A stretch of DNA of 64,000 nucleotides, from contig NZ_JADPEG010000019.1 of assembly GCF_015667585.1 (NCBI RefSeq), positions 1-64,000 on the forward strand. Direction: 5' to 3'. The notes under the pieces are model-generated. The model saw nothing but the letters and a program-made list of their open reading frames with translations. It searched no databases and had not been told where the DNA came from. Source of the DNA: Clostridium sp. D33t1_170424_F3. Lineage in GTDB: Bacteria > Bacillota > Clostridia > Oscillospirales > Acutalibacteraceae. A program made the position numbers and the translations under genes. Positions 27,494 to 35,564 of this stretch are shown here, one piece after another (position 1 is the stretch's first letter; each line of letters starts with the position of its first letter).

Positions 27494-28117
27494 GTGAACG
27501 TTCTGGTAATCGGGTGCGGCAGGCTGGGCAGACGCCTGGCGGAACTTCTGGATGAGCACGGGCACGATGTTGCGGTGGTGGATTCGGATGTCGACAACTT
27601 CCGCATGCTGGACGAGGACTTCAACGGGATGACCGTCACCGGTTTTCCCATGGAAATGAAGGTATTGCGCACCGCCGGAATTGAGAGCTGCGACGCCGTC
27701 GCGGTCTGTACGCCGGACGACAACCTCAATATCACCATTTCTCAGATTGCAAGGGAGTTTTTCAACGTGCGCAACGTGGTCGCGCGTATTTCCGATCCCG
27801 GACGGGAAAAGGTGTTTAAGCGCTTCGGCCTGAAAACGGTCTGCCATACCAAGCTGGCGAGCGACGCGATGTTTACCGCGCTGACCCAGCCCTGGGATTC
27901 CCGCGAGGTAACCTTTGGCACCGCGACGGTGGCGTTCCATGTCAAGGAGGCGGACCGCTCCTGGATCGGCCAGCTGGTTACCAAACTGCCCTGTGATCCG
28001 GGGGAAACGCCGTTCGGCCTGGTACATGCGGACGGGACCATGCAGCTCAGCGCGGGCCGCAAGGACCTGTATGTCACCGATAACGACCGCATTGTATTCG
28101 CAATGATGATCGATTGA
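27494..28117 (+). CDS. TrkA-type potassium channel regulatory protein
   Basis: A 207-residue cytoplasmic protein with an N-terminal NAD-binding RCK domain (GCGRLGRRLAELL at the dinucleotide loop, then VVDSD closing strand 2) and a C-terminal RCK_C-like part. Such proteins gate Trk/Ktr potassium channels in answer to nucleotides. The GTG at 27494 is chosen because AAGGGGA precedes it and the conserved strand MNVLVIGCG begins there. A second RCK protein follows after 49 bp; the channel subunit is not in the window. Confidence 0.85.
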   Translation: MNVLVIGCGRLGRRLAELLDEHGHDVAVVDSDVDNFRMLDEDFNGMTVTGFPMEMKVLRTAGIESCDAVAVCTPDDNLNITISQIAREFFNVRNVVARISDPGREKVFKRFGLKTVCHTKLASDAMFTALTQPWDSREVTFGTATVAFHVKEADRSWIGQLVTKLPCDPGETPFGLVHADGTMQLSAGRKDLYVTDNDRIVFAMMID

Positions 28118-28166
28118 TAAAAAGAGCAGATAGAAACCGGAAGGAATTTCCTGCGGAGGGATTGTT

Positions 28167-28829
28167 ATGAAAGTTGTCATTGTCGGCGGCGGCAAGCTGG
28201 GCTACCATGTGGCGGAAAATATGCTGGAGCGCAAATACGACGTCCGCCTGGTGGAAAAAGATAAATTCCGCTGCATGCGGATCGCAAACGAGTTGGATGT
28301 GGAGGTCATCTGCGGCGACGGCACGGAGATCGAGACGCTGGACAACGCCGGTACGCAGAACGCGGACTGTTTTATCGCCGTGACCGGGCAGGATCAGGAC
28401 AATCTGGTTGCTTCCCAGCTAGCAAAGCGGCAGTTTAAGGCGGTCAAGGTAATTGCGCGCGCGAACGATCCCCGCAATATGGACGCGTTGCGCATCCTGG
28501 GCGCGGACATCGCCGTGAGCAGCACGGAGATCATCACCAACCTGATCGAGCAGGAGGTCGACATTGCCGAGATGCACCTGCTGGCGACGCTGAACAAGGG
28601 AAAGGCCGGCATCTGTGCGATGACGCTGCCCAAGGACACCGCGCTGGAGGGCATCACGCTCAAAGAGCTGGAGCTGCCGGAGGGGTCGCTGGTCATTTCC
28701 ATTCTGCGCGGGGACAATATGATGATCCCGAACGGCAACACGGTCATCCACGCGAACGACGAGATTGTCGCTGTATGCGAAGGCAGGAGCCAGAAACGGC
28801 TGTTGAAAATTCTGAGAGAACATAAGTAA
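28167..28829 (+). CDS. trkA: TrkA family potassium uptake protein
   Basis: A 220-residue RCK protein: TrkA_N with VIVGGGKLGYHVAE and acidic VEKDK after strand 2, conserved CGDGTEIETLDNAG, and a TrkA_C domain from about residue 135 with LPEGSLVISILRG. It probably forms the cytoplasmic gating ring of a Trk/Ktr channel, possibly together with the paralogue upstream. GGAGGG precedes the ATG. In Firmicutes the C-terminal domain often binds c-di-AMP; that is family knowledge, not visible here. Confidence 0.92.
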   Translation: MKVVIVGGGKLGYHVAENMLERKYDVRLVEKDKFRCMRIANELDVEVICGDGTEIETLDNAGTQNADCFIAVTGQDQDNLVASQLAKRQFKAVKVIARANDPRNMDALRILGADIAVSSTEIITNLIEQEVDIAEMHLLATLNKGKAGICAMTLPKDTALEGITLKELELPEGSLVISILRGDNMMIPNGNTVIHANDEIVAVCEGRSQKRLLKILREHK

Positions 28830-28848
28830 ATTAGATGGTTTTCAGGGC

Positions 28849-28877
28849 TTGACGAAGGCCCCGTTTTGTGATATGGT
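28849..28877 (+). promoter_or_regulatory. Promoter of the ileS leader
   Basis: TTGACG (28849-28854) and TATGGT (28872-28877) are 17 bp apart, just upstream of the T-box leader. Confidence 0.7.
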
Positions 28878-28883
28878 TTTCCT

Positions 28884-29133
28884 AAATGAATACACAAAGA
28901 GACGTAGACGGAGAAGAGTACGCCAGCGTTGAAAGGCGCAGCGAGCCGGGGAGGGTGCGAGCCCGGCGCGAGTAGAACCGACGGAAAATCCCTCCCGAGT
29001 CGCAGGCCAAACGCGCATTGCGTCAGTAGGCCATGCCGGTTCCCCCGTTATCGGGAGCGCATATGCTGGTATGCAGTAATAGGTGGTATAGCGAGCAAAT
29101 CCTCGCCCTGTTATTGGGGCGGGGATTTTTTGT
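28884..29133 (+). ncRNA. T-box leader of ileS
   Basis: A leader of about 250 bases with the conserved T-box AGGTGGTA at 29081-29088 and, just after it, a terminator hairpin (AATCCTCGCCC 29098-29108 against GGGCGGGGATT 29117-29127) with a T run. Stem I is recognisable by its nested GC-rich helices. A likely specifier is ATC (28988-28990), an isoleucine codon, matching the downstream gene. Uncharged tRNA-Ile would bind and stabilise the antiterminator, allowing ileS expression. Confidence 0.88.
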
Positions 29134-29229
29134 TTTCTCAGGAAGTCCATTTCTGACTGGCTGGCGGCAACGCGCGTGAAAATTGGGAAAACGCATCTAA
29201 CAGAGTATTTAATAAGGAGAGGACGCAGC

Positions 29230-32200
29230 ATGTACCAGAAGGTAGGGCAGGACCTGAGCTTCCCCGAGCGGGAGAAAAAAGTCCTGGAGTTTTGGAGCGA
29301 GAACGATATTTTTAAAAAGAGCCTGAACGCCAACGGCGAAGGCGAAAGCTATGTGTTCTACGACGGTCCGCCGACCGCGAACGGCAAGCCGCATATCGGC
29401 CATGTGCTGACCCGCGTCATCAAGGACACGGTCCCGCGCTACCATGTGATGAAGGGCCAGAACGTGCCGCGCAAAGCCGGTTGGGATACCCACGGCCTGC
29501 CGGTAGAGCTGGAGGTTGAGCGGGAACTGGGCCTGGACGGCAAGGACCAGATCGAAGACTACGGGATGGAACAGTTTATCGACCACTGTAAGGCCAGCGT
29601 CTGGCAGTACAAGGGCATGTGGGAGGAATTCTCCGACACCGTCGGCTTCTGGGCCGATATGGAGCATCCCTATGTCACCTACGACAACAATTTTATCGAG
29701 TCCGAATGGTGGGCGCTGAAAAATATCTTTGACCGCGGGCTGCTGTACAAAGGCTATAAGATCATGCCGTACTGCCCGCGCTGCGGCACGCCGCTTTCCA
29801 GCCATGAGGTGGCGCAGGGCTACAAGGACGTCAAGGAGCGTTCCGCCATCGCGCGGTTCCGCGTGAAGGGGGAGGAGAATGCCTCCATCCTTGCGTGGAC
29901 GACCACCCCCTGGACGCTGCCCTCCAATGTGGCGCTCTGCGTCAATCCGGAGGAAACCTACGCGAAGGTCCAGTACCAGGATGAAGTCCTGTACATGGCG
30001 CAGGCGCTGCTGGATACCGTCCTGGGTGAAAACAACTATACCGTGCTGGAGACCTTCCCCGGCAAAACGATGGAGCACATGGCGTACGAACCGCTCTATC
30101 GCTTTGTGGAGCCGGCGGAGAAATGCTGGTATGTCACCTGCGATACCTACGTCACCCTGACCGATGGCACCGGCGTGGTCCATATCGCGCCCGCGTTCGG
30201 TGAAGACGACGCCAAGGTCGGCCGCCGCTACGGCCTGCCGTTTGTGCAGCTGGTGGACGCGAAGGGCGAAATGAAGCCGGAGACCGACTGGCCCGGCGTA
30301 TTTGTCAAGGATGCCGACAAGCCCATCCTGGAGGATTTGAAGAAGCGCGGCCTGCTGTTTGCCGCGCCCAAGTTTGAGCACAGTTATCCCCATTGCTGGC
30401 GCTGCGACACTCCGCTGATCTACTATGCCCGCGAGGGCTGGTTCATCCGCATGACCGAAGTCAAGGATGATCTGATCGCCAACAACAAGACCATCAACTG
30501 GATTCCGGAGAGCATGGGTACCGGCCGCTTTGGCGACTGGCTAGAAAACGTGCAGGATTGGGCCATCAGCCGCGACCGCTACTGGGGCACGCCGCTCAAT
30601 GTCTGGCAGTGCGGCTGCGGGCATATGCACGCGATCGGCAGCATCGAAGAATTAAAAGAGCTGAGCGATAACTGCCCGGACAACATCGAGCTGCACCGCC
30701 CCTATATCGACGCCGTGACCATCCGCTGCCCCAAGTGCGGTGGGGAGATGCGCCGCGTGCCGGAGGTCATCGACTGCTGGTTCGACTCCGGCTCCATGCC
30801 GTTCGCGCAGCATCACTATCCGTTTGAGAATCAGAAGCTGTTTGAGCAGCAGTTCCCGGCGGACTTTATTTCCGAAGCGGTCGACCAGACCCGCGGCTGG
30901 TTCTATTCCCTGCTGGCGATTTCGACGCTGCTGTTCAACAAAGCGCCGTTTAAAAACGTGCTGGTGTTGGGCCATGTGCAGGATCAGTTCGGGCAGAAGA
31001 TGTCCAAATCGAAGGGCAATGCAGTCAATCCGGCGGAAGCGCTGGCAAAGTACGGCGCGGACCCGATCCGCTGGTACTTCCTGACCAACTCCGCGCCGTG
31101 GCTGCCCAATAAATTCTACGACAAAGCCGTGCTCGACGGCCAGCGCCGTTTCCTGGGCACGCTCTATAATACCTACGCGTTCTATGTGCTGTACGCGGAT
31201 ATTTACAAATTCGATCCCACCCGGCACAAGCTGGAGAAGGAAACGCTGTCCGCGATGGACCGCTGGATTCTCTCCAAGCTCAACCACATGGTGCAGGGCG
31301 TGGACAACGATATGGCGAACTACCGCCTGCCGGAGGCCGCGCGCGGCCTGCAGGAGTTTGTGGACCTGCTGAGCAACTGGTATGTGCGCCGCAGCAGGGA
31401 GCGCTTCTGGAAGGATACCATGGATACGGACAGCGTCAACGCGTTTATGACGCTGTATACCTGCCTGGAGACCGTCTCCCGCACCGCCGCGCCGATGATC
31501 CCGTTTATGGCGGAGGAAATCTACCAGAATATCGTGCGCACGGTGGACAAAGACGCGCCGGAGAGCGTGCACCTGAGCACCTTCCCAACAGCGGACGCGT
31601 CCTATATGGACGCGGAACTGGAGGCCAATATGGACGAGGTGCTGGAGGTTGTGACGCTGGGCCGCGCGGCGCGCAACGGTGCGGCAATCAAGAACCGCCA
31701 GCCGCTGCCCGTGCTGTATGTGCAGGGAAGCCGCGTACTGGACGACGCCTTCCGCCGCATCGTAATGGAGGAACTGAACGTCAAGGACGTGCAGTTTGTG
31801 GAGGACGCCGCTTCCTTCATGGATTACAGCTTCAAGCCGCAGCTTAAGACCGTGGGCCCGAAGTACGGCAAGCAGCTGGGTGAAATCCGCAGTGCTCTGT
31901 CCAATCTGAACGGCGTCGCCGCCAAGCAGGAGCTGGACGCCACGGGTGAACTGGTGCTGAACCTGCCCTCCGGCGAAGTCAGGCTGACGGCGGACGATCT
32001 GCTCATCAGCGTGGAGCAGAAGGCGGGCGCGTACACGGTCAGCGACCACGGGCGCACCGTGGCGCTGGATACGCACATCACGGAGGAGCTGCGCGAGGAA
32101 GGCTTCCTGCGCGAGGTCGTCAGCAAGCTGCAAACCATGCGCAAGGAATCCGGTGCACAGGTGACCGACCATGTGAAGATCACCTATCAGGCGGGCACAT

Positions 32201-32346
32201 ACGCGGACGGCGTCATTCAGAAGAACCGCGACTTCATCATGGGCGAGGTCCTCGCCGAGGCGCTGGACGCGGCGGAACCCGCCGGCTACGTCAAGGAATG
32301 GGACGTCAACGGCGAAACCGTGACGTTCGGTCTGGAGCAGGCGTAA
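29230..32346 (+). CDS. ileS: Isoleucyl-tRNA synthetase, type 2
   Basis: A 1,038-residue class I synthetase charging tRNA-Ile. The HIGH motif is at residues 55-58 in GKPHIGHVLTRV and KMSKS at 590-594. The length, the PPTANGKPHIGHVLTRVI block and the long C-terminal region fit the type 2 (eukaryote-like) IleRS, a form known to be insensitive to mupirocin, rather than the 920-residue bacterial type 1. The ATG at 29230 has AGGAGAGG upstream; a longer upstream frame overlaps the leader and is rejected. Expression is under the T-box. Confidence 0.95.
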   Translation: MYQKVGQDLSFPEREKKVLEFWSENDIFKKSLNANGEGESYVFYDGPPTANGKPHIGHVLTRVIKDTVPRYHVMKGQNVPRKAGWDTHGLPVELEVERELGLDGKDQIEDYGMEQFIDHCKASVWQYKGMWEEFSDTVGFWADMEHPYVTYDNNFIESEWWALKNIFDRGLLYKGYKIMPYCPRCGTPLSSHEVAQGYKDVKERSAIARFRVKGEENASILAWTTTPWTLPSNVALCVNPEETYAKVQYQDEVLYMAQALLDTVLGENNYTVLETFPGKTMEHMAYEPLYRFVEPAEKCWYVTCDTYVTLTDGTGVVHIAPAFGEDDAKVGRRYGLPFVQLVDAKGEMKPETDWPGVFVKDADKPILEDLKKRGLLFAAPKFEHSYPHCWRCDTPLIYYAREGWFIRMTEVKDDLIANNKTINWIPESMGTGRFGDWLENVQDWAISRDRYWGTPLNVWQCGCGHMHAIGSIEELKELSDNCPDNIELHRPYIDAVTIRCPKCGGEMRRVPEVIDCWFDSGSMPFAQHHYPFENQKLFEQQFPADFISEAVDQTRGWFYSLLAISTLLFNKAPFKNVLVLGHVQDQFGQKMSKSKGNAVNPAEALAKYGADPIRWYFLTNSAPWLPNKFYDKAVLDGQRRFLGTLYNTYAFYVLYADIYKFDPTRHKLEKETLSAMDRWILSKLNHMVQGVDNDMANYRLPEAARGLQEFVDLLSNWYVRRSRERFWKDTMDTDSVNAFMTLYTCLETVSRTAAPMIPFMAEEIYQNIVRTVDKDAPESVHLSTFPTADASYMDAELEANMDEVLEVVTLGRAARNGAAIKNRQPLPVLYVQGSRVLDDAFRRIVMEELNVKDVQFVEDAASFMDYSFKPQLKTVGPKYGKQLGEIRSALSNLNGVAAKQELDATGELVLNLPSGEVRLTADDLLISVEQKAGAYTVSDHGRTVALDTHITEELREEGFLREVVSKLQTMRKESGAQVTDHVKITYQAGTYADGVIQKNRDFIMGEVLAEALDAAEPAGYVKEWDVNGETVTFGLEQA

Positions 32347-32378
32347 TCTGTAAAGGTTGATTGTAGCGTAGGCTAAAA

Positions 32379-32674
32379 CGCGTTTTCCCGCTTTTCTGAA
32401 AAGCGGGACCTGCGGTCATCTCGCGCCTGCGGCGAGAATTGTTTTTATCTGACTGGTAATTATTAAAACAACGCGTTTTCCCGCTTTTCTGAAAAGCGGC
32501 GGGATCAAAGGGCGGCGCCCTTTGCCGCTCCTCGCAAGGAGCGGGACGTGCAACGTCTTTCGCGCCTCCGGCGATTGTCGTTTAGATCCTCGAGCGAGGC
32601 TTTAGCCTCTAGCGAGCGTCCCGACCGGAGGTCCTCTTCCTGAGAAGAGCGAGTGGGAACGAGTGATATGGTCC
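32379..32674 (-). repeat. Hairpin-rich intergenic repeat, copy A
   Basis: Contains two copies of ACGCGTTTTCCCGCTTTTCT (32378- and 32469-) each followed by a small hairpin, then several short inverted repeats. Read on the opposite strand it shares the end block TCACTCGTTCCCACTCGCTC and the AAAGCGGGAAAACGCG block with copies at 34.0 and 44.6 kb, and its 32408-32470 part matches 34318-34386. It lies in a 400-bp gap without a gene. Confidence 0.75.
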
Positions 32675-32706
32675 TTTACGGACATTTTATGCTACAGGGC
32701 AAACTA

Positions 32707-32748
32707 CAGGGGCCGTTGCAGTTTTATTCTGCAACGGCCCCTCTTTTT
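32707..32748 (+). terminator. Terminator between ileS and the AbrB-like gene
   Basis: AGGGGCCGTTGCAG (32708-32721) pairs with CTGCAACGGCCCCT (32729-32742), followed by CTTTTT on the plus strand. It lies 360 bp after ileS and next to the stop of the minus-strand gene, so it may serve both strands. Confidence 0.75.
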
Positions 32749-32749
32749 G

Positions 32750-32998
32750 CTATTTCAGCTCTTTGATACAGGTTTCGCATAGATAAAAGTCCGGTGTGAT
32801 TTCTTTTAACAACTCCGTTGAACCGCATTTCAAACACACATAATCGGCCTTTTGCAGAATGATTTGACGGTTTTCTTTGTCCACGGATATGATAAAGCGG
32901 TCTTTTTCCGAGATTCCCAAAGCGGTTCGGATTTCCACTGGCAATAAAATCCGCCCCAACTCGTCCACCTTTCGGACAATGTCCGTTGTTTCTATCAT
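32750..32998 (-). CDS. AbrB/SpoVT-type DNA-binding protein with C-terminal zinc ribbon
   Basis: An 82-residue protein. Residues 1-50 form a swapped-hairpin AbrB domain (VRKVDELGRILLPVEIR...LGI) as in transition-state regulators. Residues 54-78 carry two CxxC pairs (C55/C58 and C74/C77), a small zinc ribbon. Such fusions are probably transcription regulators; the target is unknown. AAGGG precedes the ATG. It is divergent from an XRE regulator gene 145 bp away. Confidence 0.8.
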   Translation of the reverse strand: MIETTDIVRKVDELGRILLPVEIRTALGISEKDRFIISVDKENRQIILQKADYVCLKCGSTELLKEITPDFYLCETCIKELK

Positions 32999-33143
32999 TT
33001 ATTTTCCCTTCCTTTCTGCTTTATGGTAACATCAATAAGTTTTGGACAACACCCGCTATCCGGAGTTTTTCCGACGGATAGATCATTCCATCTGTTTCAC
33101 AGAATCGGTATACTGTTGATGGAAAAGATTTCCTAAAGTATGG

Positions 33144-33485
33144 ATGGTGATCGTTGTGGATTCGAAAAGTTTTGGGAAGAAATTGAAAAACCATAGGGCG
33201 AAATGCGGCTGGAGCCAAAAGGAATGCGCAGAGAAAATCGGCATCAGCACCCGGTATCTGGCTGATATTGAACGCGGAGACAAAATCCCCACGCTGGAAA
33301 CCTTCGTCCTGATTTTAAATACCCTGACTGCTTCTGCGGATGACGTGCTACAGGATAGTTTATCGGTTGGCTATCAGTCGAAGAGCAACGACCTCTTAAA
33401 GAAGCTCGAATCCGTCGATGTTTCAAAGAGAAAGCAGGTTTTGGATATCTTCAACAGTGTCATCACTTCTCTAAAAGATAACTGA
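33144..33485 (+). CDS. XRE-family transcriptional regulator
   Basis: A small regulator (113 aa from the ATG at 33144) with an N-terminal helix-turn-helix, SQKECAEKIGISTRYLADIERG, followed by a helical tail that may dimerise. A GTG at 33156 with GGATGGTGA at suitable spacing is an equally possible start, giving 109 residues. A -10-like TATACT is at 33109-33114. Target genes are unknown; the divergent AbrB-like gene and the small gene downstream are candidates. Confidence 0.78.
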   Translation: MVIVVDSKSFGKKLKNHRAKCGWSQKECAEKIGISTRYLADIERGDKIPTLETFVLILNTLTASADDVLQDSLSVGYQSKSNDLLKKLESVDVSKRKQVLDIFNSVITSLKDN

Positions 33486-33574
33486 AAATTTACAAAGAGG
33501 AAACAACTGGGAATTGCAAAGCAGGAACCACAGTGGTAAAATATAGAAAAATCCAGAAGAAAGAAGGAATTTAC

Positions 33575-33937
33575 ATGCTGGATCAAACGGTATTAAATGC
33601 TGTGGTTGAAAAAACGCGCGAACTGATGAACGCCCCGACTTGCAGCGGTGAGACAAAGGCGGCGGCACAGGCCTGGCTGGACGCGGTGGGAACGGAAAGC
33701 GAAGCCGCGGAAACAAAGAAATACATTGAAGAGCTGGAAGCGGACATCATGCCGATTGACGGCTTGATCGGCTTTGCGGAGTCGGATATGGGCGCGCGGA
33801 TTTTTGGAGCGGACAAGGCGAAGGAAGTCGCGGCGCACGCAAAGGAAATCAAGGCCGCCGGGGCCAAATACTGCGACTGCCCGGCCTGCGCGGCGGTGGA
33901 GGCGATTCTTGAGAATAAGGATGCGCTTCTGAAGTAA
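33575..33937 (+). CDS. Conserved small cytoplasmic protein of unknown function
   Basis: A 120-residue protein with AGAAGGA before its ATG. It is helical and charged, has a central LEADIMPIDGLIGFAES segment and a C-terminal CDCPACAAVEAIL with three cysteines that could bind metal. I recognise the type from Clostridia genomes but know no experimentally shown function; a chaperone-type name sometimes seen for it cannot be supported from the sequence. A terminator follows, so it is monocistronic. Confidence 0.7.
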   Translation: MLDQTVLNAVVEKTRELMNAPTCSGETKAAAQAWLDAVGTESEAAETKKYIEELEADIMPIDGLIGFAESDMGARIFGADKAKEVAAHAKEIKAAGAKYCDCPACAAVEAILENKDALLK

Positions 33938-33958
33938 AAAAGAATCATCGGAAATGAA

Positions 33959-33996
33959 ACAGGACGTTCGTCAGGATTGGCGGACGCCCTGTTTTT
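33959..33996 (+). terminator. Rho-independent terminator
   Basis: ACAGGACGTTCGTC (33959-33972) pairs, with G-T wobbles, with GGCGGACGCCCTGT (33979-33992), followed by TTTTT. Confidence 0.75.
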
Positions 33997-34020
33997 GTTT
34001 TACTTTTTTATAGGGAAAAA

Positions 34021-34386
34021 AGTATTTGCTGTCGCTTTTCAAAGCGACGTACATCCCCCGGCGAAAGCCGGGGGAGCAAAGAAAAGCCCCAGAGGAAGTT
34101 CCCTGCCCCATAAACGGCAATATCACTCGTTCCCACTCGCTCTTCTCAGGAAAAGAGTTCCGTTCTCTGCGGAGAACGGCAAAGGGCTCTGCCCTTTGAT
34201 CCCGCCGCTTTTTAGAAAAGCGGAAAAACACGTTTTAGAAATTACCTGTTTGGTGAAAAACAACCTCGCCGTAGGCGCAAGCTAACCGCAGGTTCCACCT
34301 TTTAGAAAGGTGGGGAAACAAGTTTTAATCATCACCAGCCAGGTGAAAATAATCCTCGCCGCAGGCGCGAGCTGACCGCAGGTCTC
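34021..34386 (+). repeat. Hairpin-rich intergenic repeat, copy B
   Basis: The first 218 bp (34021-34238) are nearly the same as copy C at 44569-44783: a chain of small hairpins (CGCTTTTCAAAGCG, CCCCCGGCGAAAGCCGGGGG, GTTCTCTGCGGAGAAC, AAAGGGCTCTGCCCTTT, CCGCTTTTTAGAAAAGCGG). The remaining 150 bp are a second unit, present twice in degenerate form and also in copy A in inverted orientation. No gene is present in this 520-bp gap. Confidence 0.8.
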
Positions 34387-34396
34387 GAATTCCACG

Positions 34397-34425
34397 TTGC
34401 GCTCTTTTGGAAAAAAACGTATAAT
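34397..34425 (+). promoter_or_regulatory. Promoter of the GNAT-reductase fusion gene
   Basis: TTGCGC (34397-34402) and TATAAT (34420-34425) at 17-bp spacing, 36 bp before the start codon. Confidence 0.75.
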
Positions 34426-34461
34426 AGAAACGTTAAGTTTATCAGGAAAGAGGGCATTGCA

Positions 34462-35562
34462 ATGACAGAAGTGCAAATTCTGGAGGTGGCCCCGGAGCAG
34501 GTGGACGAGCTTGCCGCGCTGGCAAAAATCATCTGGACGGAGCATTTTACGCCGATCATCGGCGCGGACCAGACCGCATATATGATTGAAAAATTCCAGT
34601 CTGCCCCGGCGATGCGGGCGCAGATGGCGGACGACGGGTACCATTATTATTTCTTTATCTGCGGCGGGGAAAAGGCGGGCTATACCGGCATCCGCCGCGA
34701 CGAGGATTCCTTGTTTCTCAGCAAAATCTATGTGCGGAAAGAGTTCCGCCGCAGAGGGATCGCCTCGCGGGGGATTGCGTTCCTGACGGACCTGTGCCGC
34801 GGGGAAGGGCTCAAAAAAATCTGGCTCACAGTCAATAAATATAACGACGGTTCCATCGCGTGCTATAAGGCGTTGGACTTTGTCGTATCTCATCCGCTGG
34901 TGACGGACATCGGTAATGGCTTTGTGATGGATGACTATGTGATGGAAAAACGCATTTTCCCAACGCTGTTGGTGGTGGACGGATGCGTGCGCAAAAACAG
35001 CCGCACCCGTGTGCTGATGGAAGCGTTTTTGGCCGCGTACCGGGAAGCGCATCCGGACCATATCGTGGATACGCTCCGTCTGGCGGAAGAGAACTTTTCC
35101 AATATAACAGGAGAGACCTTTGAACAGCACGAGTTGCTCAAAAAACAGGGCGAGCTGGACGGCCCGGAGTTTGCGCAGGCGCGCCGGTTCGCGGCGGCGG
35201 ACGGCATTGTCATCGCCGCGCCCATGTGGGAGCTGAGCTTCCCGGCCATCATCAAAACCTATATCGAAAACATTTCCGCGCCCGGCGTGACCTTCCGCTA
35301 CGGGGAGGGGGACACCGGCTGCATCGGCTGCTGCAGGGCGAAAAAGCTGCTGTTCCTCACCACGCGCGGCGGCGTGTACACCGGCCCGGCATCGCATCTG
35401 GAACTGGGTTCGTATGAGCTGAAGGCGCTGGCGGAATTCTTCGGCATTCCGGACTATGCGTGCATCTTTGCGGAGGGGACGGACCTGTTCCCCGCGGAGG
35501 AAGTCGCGCTGCGCATGGAACAGGCGAAAAAACAGGCGGAAACCGCCGCACGGGAGTGGTAA
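34462..35562 (+). CDS. GNAT acetyltransferase fused to an NAD(P)H:flavin/quinone reductase
   Basis: A 366-residue two-domain protein. Residues 1-165 are a GNAT N-acetyltransferase with the acetyl-CoA loop RRRGIAS and the later NDGSIACYKALDF. Residues 168-366 are a flavodoxin-like FMN-dependent reductase (AzoR/NQO1 type) beginning TLLVVDGCVRKNSRTR, with the PMWELSFPAIIKTYIE segment and the TTRGGVY loop. The stop codon precedes tex by 2 bp, so the two form an operon. The joint function is unknown; both halves look complete and there is no stop or frameshift at the junction. Confidence 0.85.
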   Translation: MTEVQILEVAPEQVDELAALAKIIWTEHFTPIIGADQTAYMIEKFQSAPAMRAQMADDGYHYYFFICGGEKAGYTGIRRDEDSLFLSKIYVRKEFRRRGIASRGIAFLTDLCRGEGLKKIWLTVNKYNDGSIACYKALDFVVSHPLVTDIGNGFVMDDYVMEKRIFPTLLVVDGCVRKNSRTRVLMEAFLAAYREAHPDHIVDTLRLAEENFSNITGETFEQHELLKKQGELDGPEFAQARRFAAADGIVIAAPMWELSFPAIIKTYIENISAPGVTFRYGEGDTGCIGCCRAKKLLFLTTRGGVYTGPASHLELGSYELKALAEFFGIPDYACIFAEGTDLFPAEEVALRMEQAKKQAETAAREW

Positions 35563-35564
35563 GT

